A stretch of 64,000 bases of DNA from JAHFTY01 sp964584785 (GTDB taxonomy: Bacteria; Acidobacteriota; Terriglobia; 20CM-2-55-15), in the NCBI GenBank assembly GCA_964584785.1, contig CAZPBY010000038.1:11275-75274 (forward strand), given 5' to 3'. The notes under the pieces are model-generated. The model saw only the letters and a list, made by a program, of their open reading frames with translations. It was not told the origin of the DNA and made no database searches. Numbering within the stretch: position 1 is the first letter of the stretch; each line of letters begins with the position of its first letter. Positions 49,563 through 61,200 of this stretch are shown here, piece by piece. A program made the position numbers and the translations under genes.

Positions 49563-51710
49563 CTACTTCAAGCCGCGTATCATGGCCGCATTGAGAATCC
49601 ATTTGCCGCGAATGAAGGCGACGCTTTTTCCGTCCGGTGTTATTGCAAAGGATGAGACTTCGTCCTCGCCCAGGTCGGCGACGAAATGCGCATTCTCCTC
49701 GTTGAGGAATTGCCGCCAAAGCGCGTTCCGTCTGCCGTCGGGGAGAACATAGTAAACGCTGTTGTTGTCGGCTCCCCAGGCCGTGGCCCAGGCGATTCCT
49801 GGTGGCTGGGGGCGATTCTCACCGAGGCGGAAAATCTTCGTGGTTTTTCCATTTGCGACAGACATCACGGCGAGTCTTAGCGTTTGATAGCCTTCCTCAC
49901 CGAACACAATGCACGCAATGGATTTGCCGTCCGGCGAAAACGACGGCTCGCGGACTTTTCCCTCGAAGACCCGGGATTCCGTTCCGCCATCGCTTGGAAC
50001 TCGCCACAGTGTTTGCTGAGGTCCCGAATCAAAATAAACCCATTTGCCGTCGGGCGACACGAAACGCGGGTAACCGCCTTCGGTTTTCGATATCTGAACG
50101 GGATTCGTTCCATCGTTATTTATTCGCCAGACCTGGTTGGCTCCGCTTCGATTGGAAGTGAAGAAAATATGGCCGTCAGGTGACGCGAAGGGCATAAAGT
50201 CCTTCGAAGAATTATTGGTGAGTTGCCGCTGCTCGCCCCCATCCCGGCCGATCGTCCAGATGTCGCCGTCATTTCCCTCGTACACAATTTTTTGGCCATC
50301 GGCTGTGAACGAAAAGCCGGTCCGCGCAACGGCAAGACTCCTGGGATTGCTCAGGTCGTCGAGCCTGGCGGTATATAGATGGAACGTATTGGTAACGTAT
50401 TTCGCGACGATCTTATCGGCGGCCTGGTCCAGACTGAGGCTGATGTAATCCGTTGCGTCTTTAGTCAATGGCTGGGCGGTTCGGGTGGCAGCGGAGACGT
50501 GCCAGATTCTGGATCGTCCGTCGAGACTTTCTTTCGCGGTGACGAGCAATCCGCTCTGGTCCGGCAGCCATTTCAGGCTGCTGACCTCGAAGAAGGTTCG
50601 GCCGGAGATCTCACTAACGGCGCCGCTCGCCAGATCCAGTTGTTTTAAACGAAAATCACTGCTGCCGCTTTCCGACTGACCCACTGCGAAGGCGATCGAT
50701 TTTCCGTCGGGCGAGAATTGGTTATCACTGATGCGAACGGGCCGTGTTAGCGTCAGCAGCCTTCGTTCGTTTTGTCCATCGTAATCCGCGACGTGTAAAG
50801 AGCAGAAGTCGTTGTCCTCGTGGCGGCAACGGACGAAGGAGATGTGGCGGTCGTCCGGCGAGACGCTGACCCAGCCCTGAATCTCATCCGCAATCCTCAC
50901 CGGAATTCCACCAAAGGTCGTTACGCGATATAGCGTCGTGACATACGAGTTACTACGAATCCTTCTGACGTAGTACAACGAATTGCCGTCGTGCGAGGCG
51001 GTCAATCCCAGGTAGTCCCCGTCCGCTGGAGGCACGATCTGGATGTTTTCCGCAGTCGCCAGTTGACGAAGCCAGAGACTATGCTTACCGCCACTTTCGC
51101 TGGTGTAGGCGACGTATTTGCCGTCCGGCGTAATGACGGAGTAGACGCTCCCGCCACTGGAGAAAACTTCGGATTCGAACGGGCTGGACAGAATCGGCGC
51201 AGCCCGGGTTGATGCCGTCAGCCTGCCCCGGCCGATCCAGGCAACGGTAAGAACTGCCAGGAGAGCGAGTATAGAGATCGCCGTTACGGACAGATAAGAT
51301 CTCTTCGGCGTGGCCGGCTGAAAGTCGTGAGGATTTTCGTTCACTGGCCTCTCGGCGGTAACGCCAGGGAAAACCTCTTGGACCTCGGCAATGAAACGAT
51401 ATCCGCGGCCTCGGACGGTTTCGATAAAACGCGGCTGATTGGGGTCGTCCTTCAAAGCACGCCGTAATACTTTGATGTTGAAGGAGAGGTTGCTCTCTTC
51501 GACAAAACGGTCCTGCCAGATGGCCTGCATCAGTTCGTCTTTTTCGAGCAGACGTCCAGGGTGTTCGACCAGGAAGTGCAACGTGTCAAAGACTTTTGGC
51601 GTGAGCGCGATAGGTTGGTCGTTGCAGAACAACATCTTCGCCCCAGGGTCCAGGCGGAAACTTTCAAATCTGTAGAAACGTCCTGTTTCTGTCTGCATTG
51701 AGCTGCTCAC
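49563..51710 (-). CDS. CadC-like membrane transcriptional regulator: OmpR-type winged helix plus PD40/TolB-like propeller
   Basis: The protein has 715 residues (a second in-frame ATG is four codons in). Residues 10-110 are an OmpR/PhoB-type winged helix (FRLDPGAKMLFCNDQPIALT, then VEESNLSFNIKVLRRALKDD and FIETVRGRGYRFIAEV). One membrane segment follows (about residues 140-160, SVTAISILALLAVLTVAWIG). The periplasmic part has repeated PD40 strands such as DNQFSPDGKSIAFAVG, RFVSPDGKWVYFDSG and PSFSPDGKSIACIVF, forming a TolB-like propeller. It probably senses an external signal and binds DNA directly, without phosphorylation. The gene is divergent from the exported OB-fold/giant-protein operon, with a four-site 11-bp repeat between them. 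Confidence 0.93.
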   Translation of the reverse strand: MSSSMQTETGRFYRFESFRLDPGAKMLFCNDQPIALTPKVFDTLHFLVEHPGRLLEKDELMQAIWQDRFVEESNLSFNIKVLRRALKDDPNQPRFIETVRGRGYRFIAEVQEVFPGVTAERPVNENPHDFQPATPKRSYLSVTAISILALLAVLTVAWIGRGRLTASTRAAPILSSPFESEVFSSGGSVYSVITPDGKYVAYTSESGGKHSLWLRQLATAENIQIVPPADGDYLGLTASHDGNSLYYVRRIRSNSYVTTLYRVTTFGGIPVRIADEIQGWVSVSPDDRHISFVRCRHEDNDFCSLHVADYDGQNERRLLTLTRPVRISDNQFSPDGKSIAFAVGQSESGSSDFRLKQLDLASGAVSEISGRTFFEVSSLKWLPDQSGLLVTAKESLDGRSRIWHVSAATRTAQPLTKDATDYISLSLDQAADKIVAKYVTNTFHLYTARLDDLSNPRSLAVARTGFSFTADGQKIVYEGNDGDIWTIGRDGGEQRQLTNNSSKDFMPFASPDGHIFFTSNRSGANQVWRINNDGTNPVQISKTEGGYPRFVSPDGKWVYFDSGPQQTLWRVPSDGGTESRVFEGKVREPSFSPDGKSIACIVFGEEGYQTLRLAVMSVANGKTTKIFRLGENRPQPPGIAWATAWGADNNSVYYVLPDGRRNALWRQFLNEENAHFVADLGEDEVSSFAITPDGKSVAFIRGKWILNAAMIRGLK

Positions 51711-51764
51711 CCATATTCACCGGCTCTGGCCGGGAATCGCGGCGGATTTTACCACGTATTGACC

Positions 51765-51803
51765 TTCTCACGGAGTTCTCAACAAATTCTCATCGCATTC
51801 TCA
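51765..51803. promoter_or_regulatory. operator candidate: four TTCTCA sites at an exact 11-bp period
   Basis: TTCTCA occurs at 51765, 51776, 51787 and 51798, each followed by five variable bases, so the sites lie on one face of the helix. Winged-helix proteins of the OmpR/PhoB family bind such tandem 11-bp direct repeats. The array lies 49-87 bp before the OB-fold gene start and 55-93 bp from the regulator start. A TTGACC at 51759-51764 touches the first site. The likely binder is the winged-helix protein encoded at 49563-51710. Confidence 0.75.
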
Positions 51804-51851
51804 AGACGGTAGCTGACACGAATCCTTAAGCTCAGGGTCCTCGAGAGATCG

Positions 51852-52271
51852 ATGGGGAAACAATTGAGGGCCGTTCTCGCTTTGCTCAGCCTGGCGCTGC
51901 CGGCGGCGTGTCAAACCGCGGCGTTGATGCCGGAACTCTCGGCCGGCGTTTTGGCCGAAGAGTATGAGAAGGCGAGCAACAGTATCCGCAGCAAGTATGA
52001 CGGCAAGGAGATCCGCGTCGCGGGCTTCACTCCCGTCGCCCCAACCATGCCTCAAGACGCTGCCGACCAGGGTTTTGTTCTGCTGCGAGCAGAGAAACAG
52101 AACACCGCTGGGCCCGTTACCTGTTGGTTCACCCTGGCGCAGTCCGGCGAATTCTCGAGAATCACCGGCGGGCAATACCTGACAGTCAAAGGAGTCTTCA
52201 ATGGGGAGGGCGGCGCCGCATTGAGATTCTGCAAGGTGATCAAGATTAGTCGAACAGGAGGAACACGATGA
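51852..52271 (+). CDS. small exported OB-fold (tRNA_anti-like) protein
   Basis: This 139-residue protein begins with a signal peptide (LRAVLALLSLALPAACQTAA). The Cys after LPAA could be lipidated, but the lipobox is not standard. The rest fits the tRNA_anti-like OB-fold family: LAEEYEKASNSIRSKYDGKE and IRVAGFT, then ITGGQYLTVKGVFNGEGG. These exported OB-folds have no established ligand. The stop overlaps the giant gene start (ATGA), so the two proteins are translationally coupled. It is the first gene after the 11-bp repeat operator. Confidence 0.8.
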   Translation: MGKQLRAVLALLSLALPAACQTAALMPELSAGVLAEEYEKASNSIRSKYDGKEIRVAGFTPVAPTMPQDAADQGFVLLRAEKQNTAGPVTCWFTLAQSGEFSRITGGQYLTVKGVFNGEGGAALRFCKVIKISRTGGTR

Positions 52272-55200
52272 AGTCCGGAAACGACGCCGGGTGGGCAGTA
52301 AAGTTGGCCCGAACTATCAGGCAATGGCATAGGCGGCGGCAACAGCGCCACGTGCATCAGCCGTCGAAGTCGAAGTTTCTCCTTGAGGCGATGGAGCCGC
52401 GACTGTTGCTTAATGCCGCCGATCTGCTGATGTACGCCACGCCGGTTACTGGCCCGGGCGAGCAAGCCTTTAGTGCTCCCGCCGCATTCCAACAGCTGGA
52501 ACCGTCGACCACGAGTGGGCAACTCTTTTATCTCAATTTCGATGGTGCTTCCGCCGCGAGTTACAACGGGCCGGTCCCTATTCAGAACATCAATGTCGCG
52601 CCGTTTGAATTTCCGGCGGACGTAGCCGAAGCCCGGTCCGGTTTCATAGAAGGCGTCGTCGCGTCGTTGAACGAACGCATGGCTCCTCTTGGCGTGACGT
52701 TTACCGCAACTCTTCCTGTGGAGGCAGTGCCGGACCATTCCACTATCTTCATCGGCGACGAAGCTGCCGATTTTTCGCAGTACGGTTCATTCCTAGGCCT
52801 GGCCGAAGAAGTCGACACCGGCAACCTCAACCACCACGACAACGCTTTCGTTTTCAGCGACCGAATTTTTCAGTCGGGTATGAACTCGGCCGGTTATGAG
52901 TCCGCCTTAGTGGAAGTCATCGAGCATGAGGCGCTTCATCTGTTGGGCTATGCCCATGCCGATGGGGAGACGAAGGGGTGGAGTGCCGTCGCGGATACAC
53001 CTGCGCCGCCGCCGATTGGCGCAACGATTACCGTCAACAGCAACCTCGATAACGATGACCCGAGTGACGGCAAGATCACGCTGCGCGAAGCCATCTCGAT
53101 CGCCAACGGCGATCGTCAGCCCGGCGGATCGGAGAAAGGCCTGATCAGCGGAAGTCCCGGTTCCGGCAAGCTGGACACCATTGTTTTCGCCATTTCCCAC
53201 ACCACGATCACCCTGGGTGCGATCGCGCTGCCGGTTATCACGAACCCGGTGAGGATTCTTGGCGACACGTCGTCCGGTAATGGAAAGGTTCTACCGGGTA
53301 TCCAGATCGACGCGACCGCCGTGGTCCCACCAAAGGGCGATTTCGTCGATCACTTGGGTTCGGGGCTGGAGCTCGCCACCAACAATAGCGAGATTAAGGG
53401 TTTGAGCATTGTCGGAGCGCCGGGATTTGGAATCTTCATCAACAATATCCCGCCGAATACCAACGTTGGCGGAAACCTCATCGAAGGGAATTGGATTGGT
53501 CTGGATGGCACGGGCACCAAGAGCGCGGGTAACAAATCCGGCGGCATCCTGCTTGAAGGCACCGCGAACAACCAAATAGTGAACAACATCATTTCCGGAA
53601 ACGGTGGCGCAGGTGTCCTTATCGGCAGTTCCGACCACAATACAGTCAAAGGTAACTTCATCGGCACCGATGCCGCGGGTCAAAACGCGGTGCCCAATAT
53701 AGGACTTGGGATCATAGTCACAGGCCCCACTGCGTCCCACAACATCATTGGAGGTACCGCGAGCGGGGATTTCAACGTGATCTCCGGAAATGACCATTGG
53801 GGTATTGAAGTTTTCGCAGGCGACAACAACCAGATCATCGGCAACCGGATCGGCACCAATGCCGACGGCGACGCCGCCCTCCCAAATATCGCCACCGGTA
53901 AGTTCGGAAACGCCGGTGGAATATTCATTACGGCTGGTGCACGGAGCACGACAATCCAGGAAAACACGATATCGGGTAATCAGTGGCACGGAGTAGCGGT
54001 CGCCAATACCGGAACAGATGGAACGGTGGTTCAGTTCAACTTTATCGGCTCGGACATCACTCAACAGTTACCGGTCCCTAATGGAGGCGATGGTATTTTC
54101 CTCGGCCAGGAGGTGTTCCCCCAGGGCGTCACTCCATTCATACCGACTGTCACACACCTCATAAATGTGCCAACTGTCGGGACACCATCGAACACGATCA
54201 TCGCCTTTAATCTCATCTCGGCCAACGGGCGAGACGGTGTGCGGATCCAGGACGGAGCGAAGAACAACTTCGTGGAGGGCAACTTCATCGGGCAGAACGC
54301 CGACAACCCCAACCTCGGGAACACCGGCGACGGCGTATCCATCATCGATTCGCCGGACAACATTATCGGGGCCCGGAAGGATGCCGACGGCAATCTGATC
54401 TATGCCCAGAATGTCATTGCCAGCAATAAGCAGAACGGCATTCACATCACAAATTTGCTGTCACCTCCAGTCGCCCCGGATGGCACACCAATCATTCCGA
54501 ATGGCACACGAGTCGTGGGGAACATCATCGGTCTGGGCCGCGGCGATGATGCAACAGAGTTGGGAAACAAGAACGGAATTCTGATCGAAAAGGGTTCTTC
54601 GAACAACATCATCGGCGGAGCAGCCAATGAGGACGTCAACACGATCTCGGGAAATTTCGAGGTCGGTGTTGTGGTATTGGGGGATCGAAACACCATCCAA
54701 AGGAACTTCATTGGAACCGACAACACGGGCACTCTCTCCAAAGGAAACAAACTAGGAGGAGTCTTAGTCCAGGGAAGCAATAACACTATCGGCGATGCTA
54801 CTGGGCTGGGAAACATCATTTCCGGTAACACGACTGGATTTGGTGTAGAGATCTTGAATCCGGGCACGGGCAACACGATCCTGGGAAACTTCATCGGACT
54901 TGACGGGGTGGGTCAAGTTTTCAATAAGGATGGAATCATTGTCCTCAATGCCCAGGGCAATACAATAGGCGGAGCGAACCCTGTCGAGAGTACGGGACCG
55001 GGGAATGTCATCTCGGGCAACAGCCGCCACGGCGTATTCATCAGCGGCACCGACGCCAGCGGCAATCGAATAATCGGTAACATCATCGGGTTGGGTATTG
55101 ATGGGCTTCCGACGGATACCGCAAATGCATCGACCGGTAATGGTGGAAACGGTATTCGTATCGAGCAGGGTCACGACAACTTTATCGGTGGTTTATCGCA

Positions 55201-58200
55201 ACGCGACGCGAATGTCATCTCTAACAATGTCCAGTCCGGAATCGCGATCGACAAGGCTTCTTCCAACTTCGTCTTGAACAATTTTATTGGCACCGACGTG
55301 TCCGGTCAGGCCGGCACGTCAGGTCCAACCGGCAACAAGGACGCGGGAGTCTCCATCACGGACGGATCGTCGAATTTCATCGGTAGTACCAAAAGCTCGA
55401 ATATTATTTCCGGAAACAAAGTCGGCATCGTCATCAGCGGTCAGGCTTCTGTCAACAATTTCGTCCTGGGCAATCGAATCGGCACCGACTCCACGGGAAA
55501 GGTTGCATTGCCGAACACGGAACATGGAGTCGCGATTGTTTCATCGGCATCCCACAACGTTATCGGAGGCAACGTACAAGGCGCTGGAAATTTCATTTGC
55601 GGCAATAAGAAGAACGGAATATTCATCTCCGGAGGGGCGAATGACAATGCCGTCTTTGGCAATTCGATCGGCCGTGCTTTTGACGGCGGCGCCTTGGGTA
55701 ATGGAGAGAACGGCATCTTTATCGAGAACTCCGATCGGAATGTGATCGGCGATTTCTTCGGCGATCCTGGCGGTCAGTCCAACGAAATCGCTTTTAACGG
55801 ATCGCGGCTTCAGAACTTGAACCAGGGACACGGTGTGGAAGTGGCGTCGGGCACCGGCAACAGTATTTTGAGAAACTCCATCCACTCCAATACCGGCCGC
55901 GGCATCGACCTGAACAACAATTCCTTCGACTTGAATGATTTTCGTGATGAGGATCGTGGCGCCAACAACTCGCAAAACTATCCCTTCGTGACGCAGGTCC
56001 TCCCGCTATCCGATGGAGGCAAGGTCATTCAATGGACACTGGACAGCACGCCCAATACGCATTTCAGGATCGACTTCTATTCGAACGACAAAGCCGATCC
56101 GTCCGGATTTGGTGAGGGTAAGAACTTCCTTGGCGCGCAATTCATAACCACGGATGCTACGGGATTCGCTTCGTTTTTCAAGACTTTCAAATCGACCGAT
56201 AAGTTGATCTCCGCAACAGCAACAGACGGCTTCGGCAACACTTCCGAATTCTCCATGGTCGACAGTGACGGCGACGGGCTTGCCGATGCGTGGGAGGACC
56301 CGTCCATTGCGGGTTTTATCGACATCAACGAAGACGAAACGGCGGATTTGAACTTTTTCGCAAGCAACCGATTCATCAATAGCGCGGGTTTGGGACTTGA
56401 TCCGTTACGCAAAGACATTCTTGTCGAGGTCGATGCCATGCGTGGCTTCGGTCCCGCGCCCGGTGCGCTGGAAGCCGTCGAAAATGCCTTCGCCAATAAC
56501 GGCATCGCACTACACGCAATCCTGGACGAAACAACCATCGCCCCTTTCAAGTTTCTATCGACGTCACCCGATGCCGGCACCTGGCCGGAGTTCGACATCG
56601 TTAAGCGCGAACATTTCGGTACTCTTGGCGACAGTCCGGAAACAATCGCGGCGAGGAAACTGATATTCCGATACGCGCTGTTCGCCCAGTCCATTTCCCC
56701 CGCGGGTAACGTCGGGATTGCTGAGAACGCCGTCAAGCAATTCGGCGACCAATTCCTGGGCCTCGGTGGCGACGATTTCATTGTCAGCATGCCGAACCGG
56801 ACATTCCTCGAACAAGCCGCCGTATTCATGCACGAACTCGGCCACACGCTGGGTTTGTTCCATGGCGGCGACCAGGCGGACGACACGTTCAACTTCAAGC
56901 CGAACTACCACAGTGTGATGAACTACCTGTGGTCATTGCCGAGTGCGTGGATGTCCGAAGACACCAACGGGAACGGAGTACAGGATGGAGTTGAGCAGGA
57001 TATCAACCGCAACGGCCTTTTCGGCGACAGCACGTGGCGTCTCGACTTCTCGAATTCCAAATTCAACGACCTCGACGAAAATGCTCTGAACGAACTTCTC
57101 GGCATCGGCGGCCACAGCGGTGATTGGGTTTTCACCCGTGGCCGGCTTGTGCTGGAGTCCGGACCGGTGGACTTTAACGGCGACGGCAGCATCAACGTCG
57201 AAACCGTTACCGCGAACCTGAATGGGAATCTCCTGAATCTCAACAGTGGCCTTCAGCTGCTGACGGGTTACGACGACTGGTCTCATCTGCAGTACTACTT
57301 CCGGGAACTGCCGAACTCTCGCGACGGTTTCCACGGCACCGGCCTCGGTCCCGGCGCCGGAAACATATCTCCGTTCGAGATGACGGTCGCGGAATCTGAA
57401 GCACTGAATAGCCTCGGAGAAGGACCGGGCTTCTTTTACTTCAGCAGTACGAATAGCACGGAATTCGACGAATCCGGCGGGGTTGCCACCATCATTGTCG
57501 CGCGCGCCGGCGGTACTCAGGGTTCAGCAACAGTGGATTTCTCCACTTCGGACGGCTCCGCGTTAGCCGGTGTAGATTACACGGCTACAACCGGAACACT
57601 GAGTTTCGCTGATGGAGAATTTCTTAAATCGTTCACCGTTCCGATCCTGAATGATTCCGTTTTCGAGCCGACGAAGACGTTCCACGTCACGCTTACCAAC
57701 CCAACGGGCGGCGCCACTCTGGGCCAGCAGATCACCTCAACCTGGAACATTCTCGATGACGATGGCGTTGGCAACTTCCAGTTCAGTCAGGCCTCATACG
57801 TGGCGAAGGAAACAGATCACATGGCGACAATTACCGTCGTTCGTACCGGTGGAACGAAGGGCGCGGCGTCTGTGCACTTTGCCACGGCGAATGCGCTGGC
57901 AACAGCAGGCCAGGATTACGTCGCGACTTCCGGCACGCTCAATTTTGCCAACGGCGAGTCCAGCAAAACGTTCACCATCACTTTGCTGGACGACGCCATT
58001 GTCGAAGGCATTGAAGATCTGAAGATCATCCTAAGTAACCCCACCGGCGGGGCCGGACTCGGCACGCAAAGCGAAGGGATTCTCATCATCCAGGACGTTG
58101 AGCCCGGCATTCTCCAGTTCAGCGATGCGACTTATCAAATCGGTGAAGGCGGCGGGACGGCGATCGTTACCTTGACGCGTACCAACGGCGTGGATGGAAC

Positions 58201-61200
58201 CGTTTCGGTAAACTTCGCGACATCGAACGGCACAGCGACGGCGGGATCGGACTACACCGCAACTTCCGGAACGCTGACCTTCCTCGATGGCGAAGCGGCG
58301 AAGACCTTCACGATTTCGATCAATAATGATGCACTCGCCGAAACTACAGAGACCATCAATCTGACACTCAGTGCTCCGTCGGGTGGGGCGGTTTTGGGAA
58401 CACAGAAAACGGCCCAATTAGGAATTCTCGACGACGATCCAGCTACCTTGCTGTTCAGCGTGCCGTCTCTCGACGTCAATGAGAACACTGGGACCGCGAC
58501 GATTCAGGTCATCCGAATCGGAACGCTCGATACACCCGCTTCGGCGACCATCAGCACAGCAGATGGCAGCGCACACGCCGGCCTCGATTATGTGGCAACG
58601 ACAGGCACGATCAGTTTCACCGTTGGACAGGCGAGCCAGACTTTCAGCGTGCCCGTCATCGACGACAGTCTTGGCGAAGGAACGAAATCGTTCCAGGTCC
58701 TGCTGAGTAATCCGGGCGCCGGAACGCTGTTGGGAACGCCCACGACCGCGACGCTGCGGATTCTTGATGACGAAACCGCAAACGCCGCCACCTTTGTCGT
58801 CACCAATACGAACGACAGCGGCGCCGGTTCTTTGCGTCAGGCGATTCTCGATGCCAACGCGCGGTCAGGAACGGACTTCATCACCTTCAATATTGCAGGC
58901 GCCGGTGTCAAAACGATTCAGGTACTCGGCACCCTGCCGGTCATCACGAGTCCCGTGACCATCGACGGATACAGCCAGCCGGGCGCTCACGCGAATACGC
59001 TTTCCACAGGCGACAATGCGGTTCTCCTTATTCAGGTGGATGGCTTTTTCATTTTGGCCGGCAACAGCATCATCCGCGGATTGATCATTCCGTCGTTTGT
59101 GTCGATGACCAACGGCGGTGGAAACCTGATCGCCGGGAACTTCATCGGAACCGATGCGGCCGGCATGTCGGGAGTCGGCAACGGTGGTGGTATATCGATC
59201 GGTTCCACAGGCGGCGCGTTCTCCTCGAACAACATGATCGGCGGAGCGGCGCCGGAGCTGCGGAATATCGTTTTCGGCAACATTGGTATATTCAGCTCCC
59301 CCACTCAGTCGGACGCTAGTCATTCGCGCGGGAATGCGGTCCTGGGAAACTACGTCGGTGTTGCCGCCGATGGAGTGACGACGCTCAGCGCTGTTAACAA
59401 TCAAGGCCTCGTTAAGAATGGCGGCGGTATCACCATCGATACTGGAGATCACGGACTTCCAGGTCCTGCGGGAAACACCATCGGCGGGACGGACCCGGGC
59501 GCCGGAAATACCATCGCCTTCAACGATGATGGTGGTGTGCACGTTTTGTCGGGTTATGGAAACAGCATTCGCGGCAATTCCATTTACGCTGCTGCGCCGC
59601 AACCCACGACCAACGTGAACAACTCCCGCGGTCTTGGCATTTCGCTGAATAACGCGGACAAGGACCTCAGTAATCTCGCCTTCAACATTTCTGCCTTACA
59701 TAGCGGCGACCGAGTGGTCCTGGTCAACGGCGGGGGCATTCTATTTCCAGGAGGGAATCAAGGCCAGAATTTCCCGATGCTCGAGTCAGCCCTCGTGTCG
59801 AATGGCGCGATCACCATCTCGGGTCGATTGGACAGCCATTTTGATACGACCTACCAGATCGACTTTTACGGCAACGAACACATGGATCCGACCGGATTTG
59901 GCGAAGGTAAATACTATCTTGGCAGCGTCTCGGTCACGGCCGACCACAGCGGCCATGCGGACTTTACGGCAGTGTTCAGCTTCTCTAACGCTAATCTCCG
60001 GTTCATCACGGCGACGGCCACGGATCCTGGCAATAACACGTCTGAGATCTCGGCGCGCGTGACGGTTGGCGAAGTGTTGGGCAGCGTGTTCGTCGTCAAC
60101 ACCACCGCGGATCATGACGACGGCGTCGCCGATGCAGCGGATACGACGCTCCGCGAAGCGATTCTCGCGGCCAACAACCATCCAGGCCCCGACACCATCC
60201 AATTCAATATTCCCGGCTCAGGCGTGAAAACTATCACGCTGACCTATGCGTTGCCGCCGATCATGGACGACGAACTGACAATCGACGGCTTCACGCAGCC
60301 AGGAGCAAAGCCCAATTCCCTGGCTGTCGGGTTCGACGGTGTGTTGTTGATTCAGATCACGATAGCGCCGACCATCAGTATGCCGTCGGCTCTCGTCATC
60401 TCCGGACACAACACCACGGTAAAGGGGTTGATTATCAATCGAGCCGCTCTGTTTATCACCGCCGGCGGCACTAACCATATCCAGGGAAACATCATTGGTC
60501 TCGATCCCGCGGGTAATCTGCTTGGTGGTTCAGTCCAGATCACCCACTCCGGGGGCAACGCTATTGGTGGAAGCGATCCGGCGTCCCGCAACCTGTTAGC
60601 CGAAGTTCGCTTCGAAAATGGCGCCAACAGCAACGGCGTAACTAACAGCTACATCGGAGTGACCAAGGACGGATTGAGCAGTTTGCCGGGAGCCAACGGC
60701 GGCAGTGTTCGCATCTCTAATTCATCCGATAACGTGATCGGCAGTCGCAATGTCGCCAGTGTCGTTTTCGAAGGCAACGTGATTTCCGGCGCAATCTCGA
60801 TTGAGGGCGAGATCCTTGATGACGAACCTTTCGATTTCTTCGAATTTGACAGCGCCACCGGCAATAACGTATTGCGGAACTTCATTGGTGTCGGGGCGGA
60901 CGGGGTCACGCCGCTTTTCCCCGGGGGAGGTGTGGTTATTACCGGAAACGCCGTCGGCAATGTTATTGGCCGTACGGCGCCGGGTGCCGGCAATGTCATT
61001 CGCGGTAGAGGGGTCTTTCTTGAGGACGGTGGTAGTTCGCTTACAGGAGTTGTCTTCGAACCCGTCGGCAACCCGATTCGGGGCAATTCCATTTACCAAA
61101 GTAACAAGTTGGGTATATCTCTCGGTTTCGGTCTCGATGAGGACCTGTACAGCTTCGGTTCTTTCTCGACTTCCAATTCCTCGGAAGGTGAGGTCACGCG

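Noticed and set aside
51765..51803. Short CRISPR-like array
   Set aside because: The unit is only 11 bp with 5-bp spacers, far too short for CRISPR, and no cas gene is present. A protein-binding site explains it better.
53291..54445. Minus-strand frames inside the first beta-helix block
   Set aside because: They are reverse readings of the repetitive GNxIGTD codons and share no outside likeness.
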